Shown here one piece after another: positions 1-7,416 of a DNA stretch of 64,000 bases; positions within the stretch are counted from its first letter, which is position 1; each line of letters begins with the position of its first letter. The translations under genes and the position numbers were made by a program. This DNA is from CAIOSQ01 sp964434345. Its GTDB lineage: Bacteria; Pseudomonadota; Alphaproteobacteria; CACIAM-22H2. Where the stretch lies: NCBI GenBank assembly GCA_964434345.1, contig CAYSUY010000003.1, positions 1 to 64,000 of the forward strand. The letters are read 5' to 3'. The notes beneath the pieces are model-generated. The model did not search any database and was not told the DNA's origin. It worked only from the letters and a program-made list of their open reading frames with translations.

Positions 1-238
1 ACGTGAAGTTCCGCATCGTCGTGTTCACGGAACGCACGAAGCGGTCGAGGATGATTTCCAGCATCGGCATCCGGTTGCTGGCCTGCGCGTCCTGGGCGAC
101 ACGGTCGATGTACGCCTTGATCCCACCCAGCGGTTCGGCTGGGCGGCCGGCGAGCAGGGCCGAGATCTCCTCGGACGACAGTTCGGCCCGCGATGGCTGA
201 GAGTCAGGGGCGCCCTCAACCAGGTCTGCCGGCGACAT
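1..238 (-). CDS. fliM: Flagellar motor switch protein FliM, N-terminal part (runs off window)
   Basis: FliM joins FliG and FliN in the cytoplasmic C-ring that sets the direction of flagellar rotation. Only the first 79 residues are in the window. They show the N-terminal helix that binds phospho-CheY (LSSEEISALL at about residues 21-30, like the usual LSQDEIDALL) and the start of the middle domain (RMPMLEIILDRFVRSV, about 55-70, followed by TTMRNFT). The ATG at 238 overlaps the end of fliQ by 23 bases, which suggests translational coupling. The gene continues beyond position 1, so the C-terminal FliN-like part is not seen. Assignment rests on recognisable motifs. Confidence 0.85.
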   Translation of the reverse strand, partial: MSPADLVEGAPDSQPSRAELSSEEISALLAGRPAEPLGGIKAYIDRVAQDAQASNRMPMLEIILDRFVRSVNTTMRNFT

Positions 239-518
239 GCCTGTACTCCTTGATGAGATCGGTGGTCCTGGCCCCGAAACCTTGCAGCGCGTCAAGCGAC
301 GCGGTTCCCGCCAGGAACATGATCGCGGCGATCGCCACGACCTTTGGGACGAAGGTGATCGTCATTTCCTGTATCTGCGTCACCGCCTGAAGCATCGCGA
401 TCGCGCCGCCGACGAAGAACGCCGCCGCGATCGGCGGACCAGCAACGAGCGCCGTAACGCGCATGGCTTCTCCGCACAAGGTCAGGAACGCGATCGCATC
501 CATGGCGCGACGGCTCAA
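216..518 (-). CDS. fliQ: Flagellar export gate protein FliQ
   Basis: FliQ is a small two-helix inner-membrane protein of the flagellar type III export gate, working with FliP and FliR (both outside this window). The protein has 100 residues with two hydrophobic segments around the family signature AVTQIQEMTITFVPK. The chosen ATG at 518 overlaps the fliE stop in an ATGA arrangement. A second in-frame Met (MDAIAFL, 503) would give 95 residues, nearer the usual size of about 90. It is the fourth gene of a flgB-flgC-fliE-fliQ-fliM run. Confidence 0.9.
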   Translation of the reverse strand: MSRRAMDAIAFLTLCGEAMRVTALVAGPPIAAAFFVGGAIAMLQAVTQIQEMTITFVPKVVAIAAIMFLAGTASLDALQGFGARTTDLIKEYRHVAGRPG

Positions 519-793
519 ACCGGCGTGCGCACGAGGTCGTTGTAGGCGGTAACCAGCTTGTCCCGGATGGTCACGAGCGTTTCCAGCATGATTTCCGCAT
601 CGGCCACTGTCGTGGCAACGGCGTCGACGTCCGCGACCCCGAGTGCAACCTGCCGATTGGCCTCCTCGACGCCCGAGACGGCGCGTGCGGCCTCGCGGTA
701 GGTTGCCTTGAGGACATCGTCGAAGGCCTTGCCCGCGGCGGGCTTCGCCTGGAGGCCCTGGGCCGTCCCGGCATGGAGGGAGTCGATCTTCAT
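515..793 (-). CDS. fliE: Flagellar hook-basal body complex protein FliE
   Basis: FliE links the MS ring to the proximal rod and is the first rod component exported. The 92-residue protein shows the family C-terminus: a helical stretch with EEANRQVALGVADVDAVAT, then AEIMLETLVTIRDKLVTAYND. The length is normal. It lies 5 bases after flgC and overlaps fliQ by 4 bases, so it sits inside a rod-gene operon. Confidence 0.92.
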   Translation of the reverse strand: MKIDSLHAGTAQGLQAKPAAGKAFDDVLKATYREAARAVSGVEEANRQVALGVADVDAVATTVADAEIMLETLVTIRDKLVTAYNDLVRTPV

Positions 794-798
794 CGTCC

Positions 799-1206
799 TC
801 AGCCTTTCATCAGTTCGATCGCGTTGCGGAAGAGTCGCTTGGCGGTATCCACGACCTGCATGTTCGCGCGGTAGCTGCGGTCCGCGTCGCGCAGATCGTT
901 CATCTCGATGATCGGATTGACGTTGGAATAGGTTACATAGCCGAACTCGTCGGCGCGCGGATGGCCGGGTTCATGGCGCTTTTGACCGGCCGTCCGGTCA
1001 GTCGTGATCTGGTTGACCCCGACGACGGGCGATTCGCTGCGACCCGCCATCTTCGCCTGGAGGATCGTCAGCTTGCGCTGATAAGGGACGCCTTTGCCGT
1101 CGTCGATGGTCTCGGCGTTTGCAACGTTTTCCGCGATCACGCGCATGCGCGTCGACTGGGCGCGCATCGCGGAACCCGAGAGATTGAAGATGTCCCGGAT
1201 CCGCAT
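799..1206 (-). CDS. flgC: Flagellar basal-body rod protein FlgC
   Basis: FlgC is one of the proximal rod subunits. The 135 residues begin with a hydrophobic N-terminal helix carrying the rod/hook signature (SGSAMRAQSTRMRVIAENVANAET) and end with the matching C-terminal helix (RSYRANMQVVDTAKRLFRNAIELM). The start is fixed by a TGATG junction: the A of the flgB stop is the first base of the flgC ATG. The reading frame stays open far upstream, but that extension is antisense and frame noise over flgB. Confidence 0.93.
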   Translation of the reverse strand: MRIRDIFNLSGSAMRAQSTRMRVIAENVANAETIDDGKGVPYQRKLTILQAKMAGRSESPVVGVNQITTDRTAGQKRHEPGHPRADEFGYVTYSNVNPIIEMNDLRDADRSYRANMQVVDTAKRLFRNAIELMKG

Positions 1207-1598
1207 CAACGTCCTCCGCGCAACGCGAGCCGCAGCAGCGAGACGTTCTTGCGGTACGTCGCGGCGGCGAGTTGATGCTGCGAAGAGACTTCCGCAAGCT
1301 TCATCATCTCGTCCTCCACCGAAATCTCGTTGCCGCTGATCACGGAGCCGTTGCGCTCCTCGGCCACCTTCGCCAGCCGGTCGGCCTCCGCAAGTCGCCC
1401 GATACGGTGACCCGCATCGGTAGCGGCAAGGCCAAGCCTCGCGGGCGCGGGGTTTCGTACATGCTCGGCCAGCGTCTGCGCGAAATCGCGCGACCTTTCG
1501 CCAGGGATGTCGGCGCGCGCGACATTCGACGCGATGATCCCGCTCCTCGCGGACCACCAGCGCATCGCCCCTTCCAGAAGCTTCGCCGTGTTCGACAT
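1206..1598 (-). CDS. flgB: Flagellar basal-body rod protein FlgB
   Basis: FlgB is a proximal rod protein. The 130-residue sequence has the N-terminal rod motif (LEGAMRWWSARSGIIASNVARADIPGE) and the C-terminal helix with MMKLAEVSSQHQLAAATYRKNVSLLRLAL. It is the first gene of the minus-strand run flgB-flgC-fliE-fliQ-fliM. A divergent plus-strand gene starts at 1722, so the 123 bases between should hold its promoter. Only a poor sigma-54-like match was seen there (about 1703-1717). Confidence 0.92.
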   Translation of the reverse strand: MSNTAKLLEGAMRWWSARSGIIASNVARADIPGERSRDFAQTLAEHVRNPAPARLGLAATDAGHRIGRLAEADRLAKVAEERNGSVISGNEISVEDEMMKLAEVSSQHQLAAATYRKNVSLLRLALRGGR

Positions 1599-1721
1599 GA
1601 ACTCACCCTCGCTTCACTGCTGACGATACGGGGACCAGCGCGTCAGCCGAGTCGCACCGCGTCCGATTCGGACCTGTCTTCGGCTTCAGGGTGGCGGATC
1701 GGGCCGATACGGTGCCGCGCT

Positions 1722-2345
1722 GTGATTGGATTCGATTTGCTGGCGCGCCTGCGCGAGAGGCTCGGTGGGCGCGGACACCCACCCGGACCGGAGCCCCGGA
1801 TCGCGGAGCGCCGCACGCCCTATCGTTGGCGCAGACGCGATGCGGACCACGTGGTCACGCTCGAGGAAGCGCTACGCAGGCAGACCAACGAGCCGCCTGC
1901 GATGCCCGATCCGGTCGATCCGCGCCGCGCGGCAAGCGAGCAACGTGCACGAAGCCTAGAGGAGACCGTGGACGCTCTGCGTCAGCAGATGTCACGACTG
2001 GAGGAGACGCTCCAGGTTGTCGGCCAAAGGTCGCGCCATTTCGAACGATCCTACCTGCAGCTCAAGTCGCAGATCGCGTCGGGACCCGCGCCGGGCCCAG
2101 CCCCGGCGAAGACGGCTGCCGACGAGGGTGGGCAGGACTCGACCGCCGCCCTCTACGCGCGCGTGGGCCTGTCGCCCGACGCACCGGATTTCGTCCTCGA
2201 AGCGGCTCGTCGCGCCTTCGCGCGACGCTTTCACCCCGATTCGGCCGCGGCGCGCGACGACCCCGATGCGTCGTCGACCGAATTCCGCTATTTCATGCGG
2301 ATCTTCGACGTTCTCCAGGAGCGCAGGAAGCGCCATCGTCCATGA
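1722..2345 (+). CDS. Coiled-coil protein with C-terminal J-domain-like module
   Basis: This protein of unknown function has 207 residues from a GTG start. Three parts can be seen: an Arg-rich N-terminus, a coiled-coil stretch at about residues 73-118 (LEETVDALRQQMSRLEETL), and a C-terminal J-domain-like helix pair at about 143-200. The J module carries an intact HPD tripeptide at 171-173 within ARRFHPDSAAARDD. J domains stimulate DnaK-type Hsp70 ATPases, so a co-chaperone role is likely. Its position between the flgB and flgH blocks suggests a flagellar client, but that is inference. Its stop overlaps the next gene (ATGA). No earlier in-frame start looks better, although the frame is open upstream. 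Confidence 0.7.
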   Translation: MIGFDLLARLRERLGGRGHPPGPEPRIAERRTPYRWRRRDADHVVTLEEALRRQTNEPPAMPDPVDPRRAASEQRARSLEETVDALRQQMSRLEETLQVVGQRSRHFERSYLQLKSQIASGPAPGPAPAKTAADEGGQDSTAALYARVGLSPDAPDFVLEAARRAFARRFHPDSAAARDDPDASSTEFRYFMRIFDVLQERRKRHRP

Positions 2346-2590
2346 GCCAGGCCGTCGCCTCCCATCCGCTGCGCGATCGCATGCTTGGTCCGACCCGTCC
2401 AGGGCCGGAAGAAGCCGAAGCCCGACGCGCGGCCGAGGCACAGCGCCTTGCGCAACGACAGGAACGCCGGCGCGCGGACGCCGCCGAGAACGCGACTGCC
2501 GCGCCACCGCCTACTCCACCGCCGCAAGGCTATGATGCCGGCGGTCGGGTCCGGCAACCGCGCGGGGGCAAGCTGTCTCTCTCCGCTTGA
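2342..2590 (+). CDS. Small basic protein, partner of the J-domain gene
   Basis: An 82-residue protein I do not recognise. It begins MSQAVASHPLRDRMLG, has a charged, probably helical middle (EEAEARRAAEAQRLAQRQER), and a Pro/Gly-rich C-terminus. Its ATG overlaps the J-domain gene's TGA by 4 bases, so the two are probably translated together. It converges on flgH with a 20-base gap and no obvious terminator. Existence is supported mainly by the coupling; the function is unknown. Confidence 0.5.
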   Translation: MSQAVASHPLRDRMLGPTRPGPEEAEARRAAEAQRLAQRQERRRADAAENATAAPPPTPPPQGYDAGGRVRQPRGGKLSLSA

Positions 2591-2610
2591 GGTGGCATGC
2601 GCCGTGTCGA

Positions 2611-3375
2611 TCAGAACGGCCGCAGGATCTCGATCATCTGCTGGCCATAGCTCGGCGCCTGATAGTCGGTGATCAGCCCGCGCCCGCCATAGGAAATGCG
2701 ACCTTCGGCGATCTTGTCCGAACTCACGGTATTGTTGGGCTCGATGTCCTGCGAGCGGATGATTCCCGTCAACTGGATGTCGCGCAACTCCTGGTTCACC
2801 CGCAGTTCCTGCTTTCCGGCGATCACGAGATTGCCGTTGGGCAACGCCTCGACTATCACCGCGGCAAGGTTGATCTTGACGTTCTCGCTGCGCTTTGCGC
2901 CGCCGGCGCCGGCGAAGCTGCCGCTTCCAGACAAGCCGAAGACCTCAGACGAATTGAGCAATCCGGTCGGTCCCTCCGAAGGCAAGCGCTTGAACAACTG
3001 GTTACGGAAGCCGAACAGGGCCCCGACATCGAGGTTGCTTGAGTCATTTCTTGTCCGCTTGCTCTCGGCGTTGAAGTCGGCGCTGTCGGAAAGGTTGATG
3101 GCCACCGTGACGATGTCTCCGACACGCGAGGCACGCTGGTCTTTGAAGAAGCTCTTCGAGCCCTGACGCCAAATCGAATTTGCCGTCGCGGCATGGACTG
3201 GCGCGTCGGGAACAGGATAGCGGATGGCGGCGATCTCGGACGGGCGGCGGACATCTGCGATCTGCGACATGCGGGGTGGGCTGCCGACTTCGGCCAAACG
3301 GTCCAATCCGGCGCAACCCGCCAGTTGTACAGCACAGAGTGTCAAGAGAAGCGGCGACGCGATCCTGGACATCAT
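2611..3375 (-). CDS. flgH: Flagellar L-ring lipoprotein FlgH
   Basis: FlgH forms the outer-membrane L-ring bushing around the flagellar rod. The 254-residue precursor has a lipoprotein signal with lipobox LAGC and acceptor Cys21. The mature part shows the family pattern (SKSFFKDQRASRVGDIVTVAI, then GNLVIAGKQELRVNQELR, then RSQDIEPNNTVSSDKIAEGRISYGGRG). The N-terminus reads Met-Met: the first ATG overlaps the flgA stop as ATGA, the second as TGATG, and either could be used. It is last in flgF-flgG-flgA-flgH. Confidence 0.95.
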   Translation of the reverse strand: MMSRIASPLLLTLCAVQLAGCAGLDRLAEVGSPPRMSQIADVRRPSEIAAIRYPVPDAPVHAATANSIWRQGSKSFFKDQRASRVGDIVTVAINLSDSADFNAESKRTRNDSSNLDVGALFGFRNQLFKRLPSEGPTGLLNSSEVFGLSGSGSFAGAGGAKRSENVKINLAAVIVEALPNGNLVIAGKQELRVNQELRDIQLTGIIRSQDIEPNNTVSSDKIAEGRISYGGRGLITDYQAPSYGQQMIEILRPF

Positions 3376-4082
3376 TCGAGCTCCACGACGCCAGTGTCGG
3401 CGACCCGGCCGCGAACCAGCTTGTTTGAAGACGGATTGCGCAGCGTGATGGTCTGACCGATCGCGCCGCCGTCCACGGCGACGAGATGCGTGGTCAGTTC
3501 GAGTCCGGAACGGCGGAATACCGCACGAACACCCGCGCCGCGTTCGACGGCCAGCGCGTTCTTCACCTGCGCGCGCGCGACGGGCACCAGCGGCGCAATT
3601 GGCCAACGCGGCTCGAGACCGACCAGTTGATGCACGTCGAGAACCGCATTGGGCGGGACATGACGCGCATCGACGGCGACGATCCGCACATCCGCTGCGT
3701 CGATGACCTCGCCCGGAAGTATCCGGCGCGTCACCACCGGAACCTCGCGCGACATCGAAAGAGAACCCCGGAGCTGTCGTAGCATCCGGACGTTTCCGGG
3801 ATCTCTCATGTCGGCGAGCGCGGCAGAGAACGTTCCCACGCGCATGTCGAGCTTGAGATTGACGATGGCGAGGCCCGGGCGCGCCTCGGCGAGGGCTCGC
3901 GAATCCGCCGAGCCGAGGGTCACGAGGGGACATGCGCCGATCCTCTCGGCGATCCGCCGCACCAGTTCCTCCTCGAGGCCAGGCGCGGATTCGCATCGCT
4001 GGGGTGGCAGACCGCTCGCCGAAGCGGGCGCGGCCAGGAACAACGTCGCCGCGAGGGCCGACAGGAGAACGCGCGCGATCAT
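3372..4082 (-). CDS. flgA: Flagellar P-ring assembly chaperone FlgA
   Basis: FlgA is a periplasmic chaperone for assembly of the P-ring protein FlgI (not in this window). The 236-residue precursor has a clear signal peptide (LLSALAATLFLAAPASASG). A SAF-type domain follows at about residues 110-180, with VPVVTRRILPGEVIDAADV, and a C-terminal beta domain ends at RVADTGVVELE. The gene overlaps flgG by 4 bases and flgH by 4 bases, so the three are coupled. Confidence 0.9.
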   Translation of the reverse strand: MIARVLLSALAATLFLAAPASASGLPPQRCESAPGLEEELVRRIAERIGACPLVTLGSADSRALAEARPGLAIVNLKLDMRVGTFSAALADMRDPGNVRMLRQLRGSLSMSREVPVVTRRILPGEVIDAADVRIVAVDARHVPPNAVLDVHQLVGLEPRWPIAPLVPVARAQVKNALAVERGAGVRAVFRRSGLELTTHLVAVDGGAIGQTITLRNPSSNKLVRGRVADTGVVELE

Positions 4083-4870
4083 CGGATCTGGTTCATCGTC
4101 TTGAGCATCTCGTCGGAGGCCTGGATGACCTTCGAGTTCATCTCGTAGGCGCGCTGAGCAGTGATCAGCGTTGTAAGTTCGCTGACGATGTCGACGTTGG
4201 ATGCCTCGAGAAATCCCTGCTGGATGGTGCCGAAGCCCGGTTCGCCGGCGAGACCGGCAACCGCAGCGCCCGATGCCGCCGTCTCGCGGTAGATGTTTCC
4301 GCCAAGCGACTGAAGGCCGGCATCGTTGGGAAAGGTCGCAAGCTGGAGCCGGCCGAGATCGACGGGCGCCACCTGCCCATCGACCGTGACCTGGACGAGG
4401 CCCTGGGCGTTGACGTTGATCTGGCGGGCATTTCCGGGGACGTTGAAGCCAGGAAGCACGCGATATCCGGTCGCGGTCACGATCTCGCCGGCTGGAGAGA
4501 GCTGCAGCGAGCCCGATCGCGTATAGCCGGTCTCGCCGTTCGGCAGCGCGACAACGAGATACCCGCGTCCCTGCACCGCCAAGTCGAGCGCATTCTCCGT
4601 CCCGATCAACGAGCCCTGGGAATGGATTCGGTAGACGCCGGCGGGACGCACGCCGGAACCGAGCAGGATGCCCGTCGGAACGATCGTGCCCTCCTGCGAA
4701 CTCTGGCTTCCGGCCGCCATGCCACGAACCTGATAGAGGAGGTCCTGGAATTCGGCGCGCTGGCGCTTGAACCCCGTGGTGTTGAGGTTGGCGATGTTGT
4801 TTGCGATCACCTCGACATTGACCTGCTGTGCGGTCATGCCGGTCGCGGCGATGGACAGGGAACGGGACAT
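4079..4870 (-). CDS. flgG: Flagellar distal rod protein FlgG
   Basis: FlgG forms the distal rod that crosses the peptidoglycan and outer-membrane rings. The 263-residue protein has the typical start (MSRSLSIAATGMTAQQVNVEVIANNIAN, then TTGFKRQRAEFQDL) and end (LTTLITAQRAYEMNSKVIQASDEMLKTMNQIR). The length is that of the family (about 260). It lies 10 bases after flgF in the same operon. Confidence 0.96.
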   Translation of the reverse strand: MSRSLSIAATGMTAQQVNVEVIANNIANLNTTGFKRQRAEFQDLLYQVRGMAAGSQSSQEGTIVPTGILLGSGVRPAGVYRIHSQGSLIGTENALDLAVQGRGYLVVALPNGETGYTRSGSLQLSPAGEIVTATGYRVLPGFNVPGNARQINVNAQGLVQVTVDGQVAPVDLGRLQLATFPNDAGLQSLGGNIYRETAASGAAVAGLAGEPGFGTIQQGFLEASNVDIVSELTTLITAQRAYEMNSKVIQASDEMLKTMNQIR

Positions 4871-4880
4871 GTTTGCGGCC

Positions 4881-5600
4881 TCAGAGGGTCGGGACGCGTT
4901 CGATGACGTCGATCAGCCGCGCGTGCTCCGAGGACTGGATCTGCTGGAGCGCCTCGAAATCGCGGGTCAACTGGATCAGGCGCGTCATCTCCATGATCGC
5001 CTGGACGTTCGACTGCTCGACGACACCTTGCTTGATCTCGAACCCCTCGGCCGGTCGCGTTGCAGACGCCTTCATCAGGCTGTCGCCGCGGGCATCGAGT
5101 GTCGCGCCAGGAGGCACCTCCACCACGTCGAGTTCGCCGACGAGGTCCTCTCCCCCGTAGATCGCGCCGCCCGCGGTGACGGTGATCGTCCCAATACGCT
5201 CAGGCAGTACGATTGGCTCCCCGTTGGTTCCGAGGACAGGGTTCCCAGACGCCGTGACGATTTGGCCGGTCTGGTCCAGCTGCAGTGAGCCAGCGCGGGT
5301 CAAAAGGGTTTCGTTGCCGCGGGCGACGACGAAGAACGCCCGGTCATTGCCGCTGATCGAGAGATCGAGCTGGTTTCCCGTCCCGACCACTGGCCCGGCG
5401 CTGAGATCGACGCGCATCGGGCGCTCGACCGGGTAGATGATCGGCGCAGACGCACGCTGCCGGCTCACGAAACCGTCGAAGGACATCTCTGTGCGGCGAT
5501 ATCCCGGCGTGCTGACATTCGCGAGGTTGTTCGACAGGCTCGCGAGCCGCATCTCGAGCGCAACTTGCTTCGATAAGGCGAGGAAAGCGGTGGACTCCAT
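4881..5600 (-). CDS. flgF: Flagellar proximal rod protein FlgF
   Basis: FlgF is a rod protein paralogous to FlgG. The chosen ATG at 5600 gives 239 residues beginning MESTAFLALSKQVALEMRLASLSNNLANVSTPGYRR. An upstream in-frame ATG (5642) would add 14 residues unlike the family and would put the start upstream of the likely transcription start. The leader of this ATG carries an AGGAA ribosome site about 8 bases upstream. The C-terminus has the rod helix EMTRLIQLTRDFEALQQIQSSEHARLIDVIERV. First gene of flgF-flgG-flgA-flgH. Confidence 0.93.
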   Translation of the reverse strand: MESTAFLALSKQVALEMRLASLSNNLANVSTPGYRRTEMSFDGFVSRQRASAPIIYPVERPMRVDLSAGPVVGTGNQLDLSISGNDRAFFVVARGNETLLTRAGSLQLDQTGQIVTASGNPVLGTNGEPIVLPERIGTITVTAGGAIYGGEDLVGELDVVEVPPGATLDARGDSLMKASATRPAEGFEIKQGVVEQSNVQAIMEMTRLIQLTRDFEALQQIQSSEHARLIDVIERVPTL

Positions 5601-5647
5601 GACGGGGTGCGGTTCCTGTGCAGCGGATGACGACGCCCTCAACTAAG

Positions 5648-5662
5648 GCAACAACCGTGCCA
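5648..5662 (-). promoter_or_regulatory. Sigma-54 (RpoN) promoter for flgFGAH
   Basis: On the minus strand the sequence reads TTGGCACG-GTTG-TTGCC (the TGGCACG-to-TTGC core is 5662 to 5648). The GG and GC dinucleotides are exactly 12 bases apart, as required for sigma-54 -24/-12 elements, and the -24 box is perfect. Transcription should start near 5636, giving flgF a leader of about 36 bases. Middle-class flagellar operons of alphaproteobacteria are commonly RpoN-dependent; the activator binding site was not identified. Confidence 0.85.
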
Positions 5663-5695
5663 ATTCCGGACGCCAAGATTTTCACCCCCCCGCAG

Positions 5696-7030
5696 ATGCC
5701 GGCGCACCGGCGGCTGCTGGACGCGCTCGCCACTGTGCGTATGGGCGAGATCGTCGGGCGGGTCTGCGCGATAAGCGATCAGCGGATTGCCGTGCGTGGT
5801 CTTTCCGCGCACGCGGCGATTGGCGACGTCCTTCACATGCGCGCGCGCGACGGACGCGAGATCCCGGCGGAGATCGTGGCGTTCGACGGCGACGATGCCG
5901 TCGCGCTGCCCTTCGGCGAGATCGCGGCGCTCGGACCCGGATGCGAGGCAGTACTCTCACCGGCCAGCGCCGTTGCACGGCCACATGACACCTGGCTGGG
6001 CTGCGTTTTCGACGGACTTGGCCGCTGCCTGATGGGACCCACACCGTCGACCGGAGCGACCGAGTATCCGCTGCGTCGGCAGCCGCCGCCGCCAGCCGCG
6101 CGTGGCCTCACAACCGACCCGGTCGATGCGGGTGTCATCGCGATGAACGCCTTTCTGACCTGCGGCCTTGGCCAACGGCTCGGAATCTTCGCCGGTTCGG
6201 GGGTCGGCAAGACGACGCTGCTCGGAATGCTTGCCGCACACGCGCGCTTTGACGCCGTCGTGATCGCGCTGATCGGCGAACGCGGCAAGGAACTGGCAGA
6301 TTTCGTGCTGCGCTACCTGTCGCCGGAACAGCGTGCCCGTGCCGCGGTCTTTGTGTCGACCTCCGACGAGCCGGCGGTTCTGCGGCGGCGCGCGTCGTTC
6401 CTCGCGGTCACGGCCGCGGAATACCTGCGCGATTCTGGACGTCGGGTCCTGTTCCTCATGGACAGCGTGACGCGCTTCGCGGCAGCGTTGCGCGAGATCG
6501 GGATCGCCGCCGGAGAGCCGGTGGGATTGGGGGGCTATCCGCCGAGCGTCTTCGCGCAGATGCCGCGCCTGCTGGAGCGCTTGGGCCCACTCGAGGGCAC
6601 CAGCGGGATCACCGCCTTCATAACGGTGCTGGTCGAAGGCGACGACATGAACGAGCCGGTCAGCGATGCCGTGCGCGGATTCCTCGACGGGCATGTGCTG
6701 CTCGACCGGCGGATCGCCGACGCGGGGCGCTATCCGGCCATCGACGTCATCCGCTCCGTTTCCAGAGCCGCGCCGCGTCTGCAGACGCGTGCGCATCGCG
6801 ACGCCCTGCGGCGCGCGGTAGCGCTCGAAACCGCGTATCGGGAGGTCGCCGACCTGTTGCGTCTTGGTCTCTACAAGCCCGGCACCGATCCAGAAACCGA
6901 CCGCGCGATCGAATTCCACAGGCGACTCGAGGCCTTCCTGGACCAGGACGAGGCCGATCGGTCCGATTTGGAGGGGGATGTCCGGACGTTGATTGCGATC
7001 CTGGATGAAATCGGGGCCGGTCAGGACTGA
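5696..7030 (+). CDS. fliI: Flagellum-specific export ATPase FliI
   Basis: FliI is the cytoplasmic ATPase that, with FliH and FliJ, feeds substrates to the flagellar export gate. It shows an F1-beta-like core: Walker A GSGVGKTTL, ERGKEL, and Walker B RRVLFLMDSVTRFA, followed by GGYPPSVFAQMPRLLERLG. The start at 5696 gives 444 residues, the usual family length, with MPAHRRLL leading into EIVGRVCAI. ATGs at 5618 and 5627 are also in frame, but they would place the sigma-54 promoter of the divergent flgF operon inside the gene. No good ribosome site supports any of the three starts. FliH was not found next to it. Confidence 0.93.
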   Translation: MPAHRRLLDALATVRMGEIVGRVCAISDQRIAVRGLSAHAAIGDVLHMRARDGREIPAEIVAFDGDDAVALPFGEIAALGPGCEAVLSPASAVARPHDTWLGCVFDGLGRCLMGPTPSTGATEYPLRRQPPPPAARGLTTDPVDAGVIAMNAFLTCGLGQRLGIFAGSGVGKTTLLGMLAAHARFDAVVIALIGERGKELADFVLRYLSPEQRARAAVFVSTSDEPAVLRRRASFLAVTAAEYLRDSGRRVLFLMDSVTRFAAALREIGIAAGEPVGLGGYPPSVFAQMPRLLERLGPLEGTSGITAFITVLVEGDDMNEPVSDAVRGFLDGHVLLDRRIADAGRYPAIDVIRSVSRAAPRLQTRAHRDALRRAVALETAYREVADLLRLGLYKPGTDPETDRAIEFHRRLEAFLDQDEADRSDLEGDVRTLIAILDEIGAGQD

Positions 7031-7044
7031 GACAGGGCCCATGA

Positions 7045-7416
7045 ATGAACGATGCCCGTGATCGAACGCTTCAACGCGTTCTGAAGCTGCGCCGCCTCGA
7101 TCTCCGGCGGGCACGCGGGCGGATCGGTGCGGCCGAGGCGCGCGATGCCGAAGCGCGCGAGGCACGCAAGCGCCTTGCGGAAGAGACGGATGCGCTCCCA
7201 AGCCAGGGCCGGTGCGTGGCGCCAGCGCTTCTGTTCGCGCGACTCGGGGAGATCGCCGACGAGGCTGTGCGACTTGCGGAGGAATCCACCCGCGCGGTAG
7301 CCGAACGCGATGCCGCCCAGAGCGAGTTGCGGGCCATCGCCGCGGAATGCGAGTCGCTGGAGACATTCCTCCAGCGCAGTGCCGACGAACGACGGAGGGC
7401 ATTAAAATGGCGGTGA
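7045..7416 (+). CDS. fliJ: FliJ-like flagellar export coiled-coil protein
   Basis: A 123-residue, highly charged, almost entirely helical protein (LKLRRLDLRRARGRIGAAEARD; AESLETFLQRSADERRRAL-like C-terminus). FliJ is the coiled-coil central stalk of the export ATPase. Sequence conservation in the family is low, so the call rests on length, coiled-coil character and position directly after fliI. It starts 14 bases after the fliI stop, and its end overlaps fliG by 10 bases. Confidence 0.7.
   Translation: MNDARDRTLQRVLKLRRLDLRRARGRIGAAEARDAEAREARKRLAEETDALPSQGRCVAPALLFARLGEIADEAVRLAEESTRAVAERDAAQSELRAIAAECESLETFLQRSADERRRALKWR

Noticed and set aside
1703..1717. Sigma-54-like site upstream of flgB (CGGCACC-N4-CGGC on the minus strand)
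   Set aside because: The GG and GC are at the right distance, but both boxes have several mismatches; too weak in DNA this rich in G+C.
5601..5695. Longer fliI starts at 5618 and 5627
   Set aside because: They would place the flgF sigma-54 promoter inside fliI and add residues beyond the normal family length; no ribosome site supports them.
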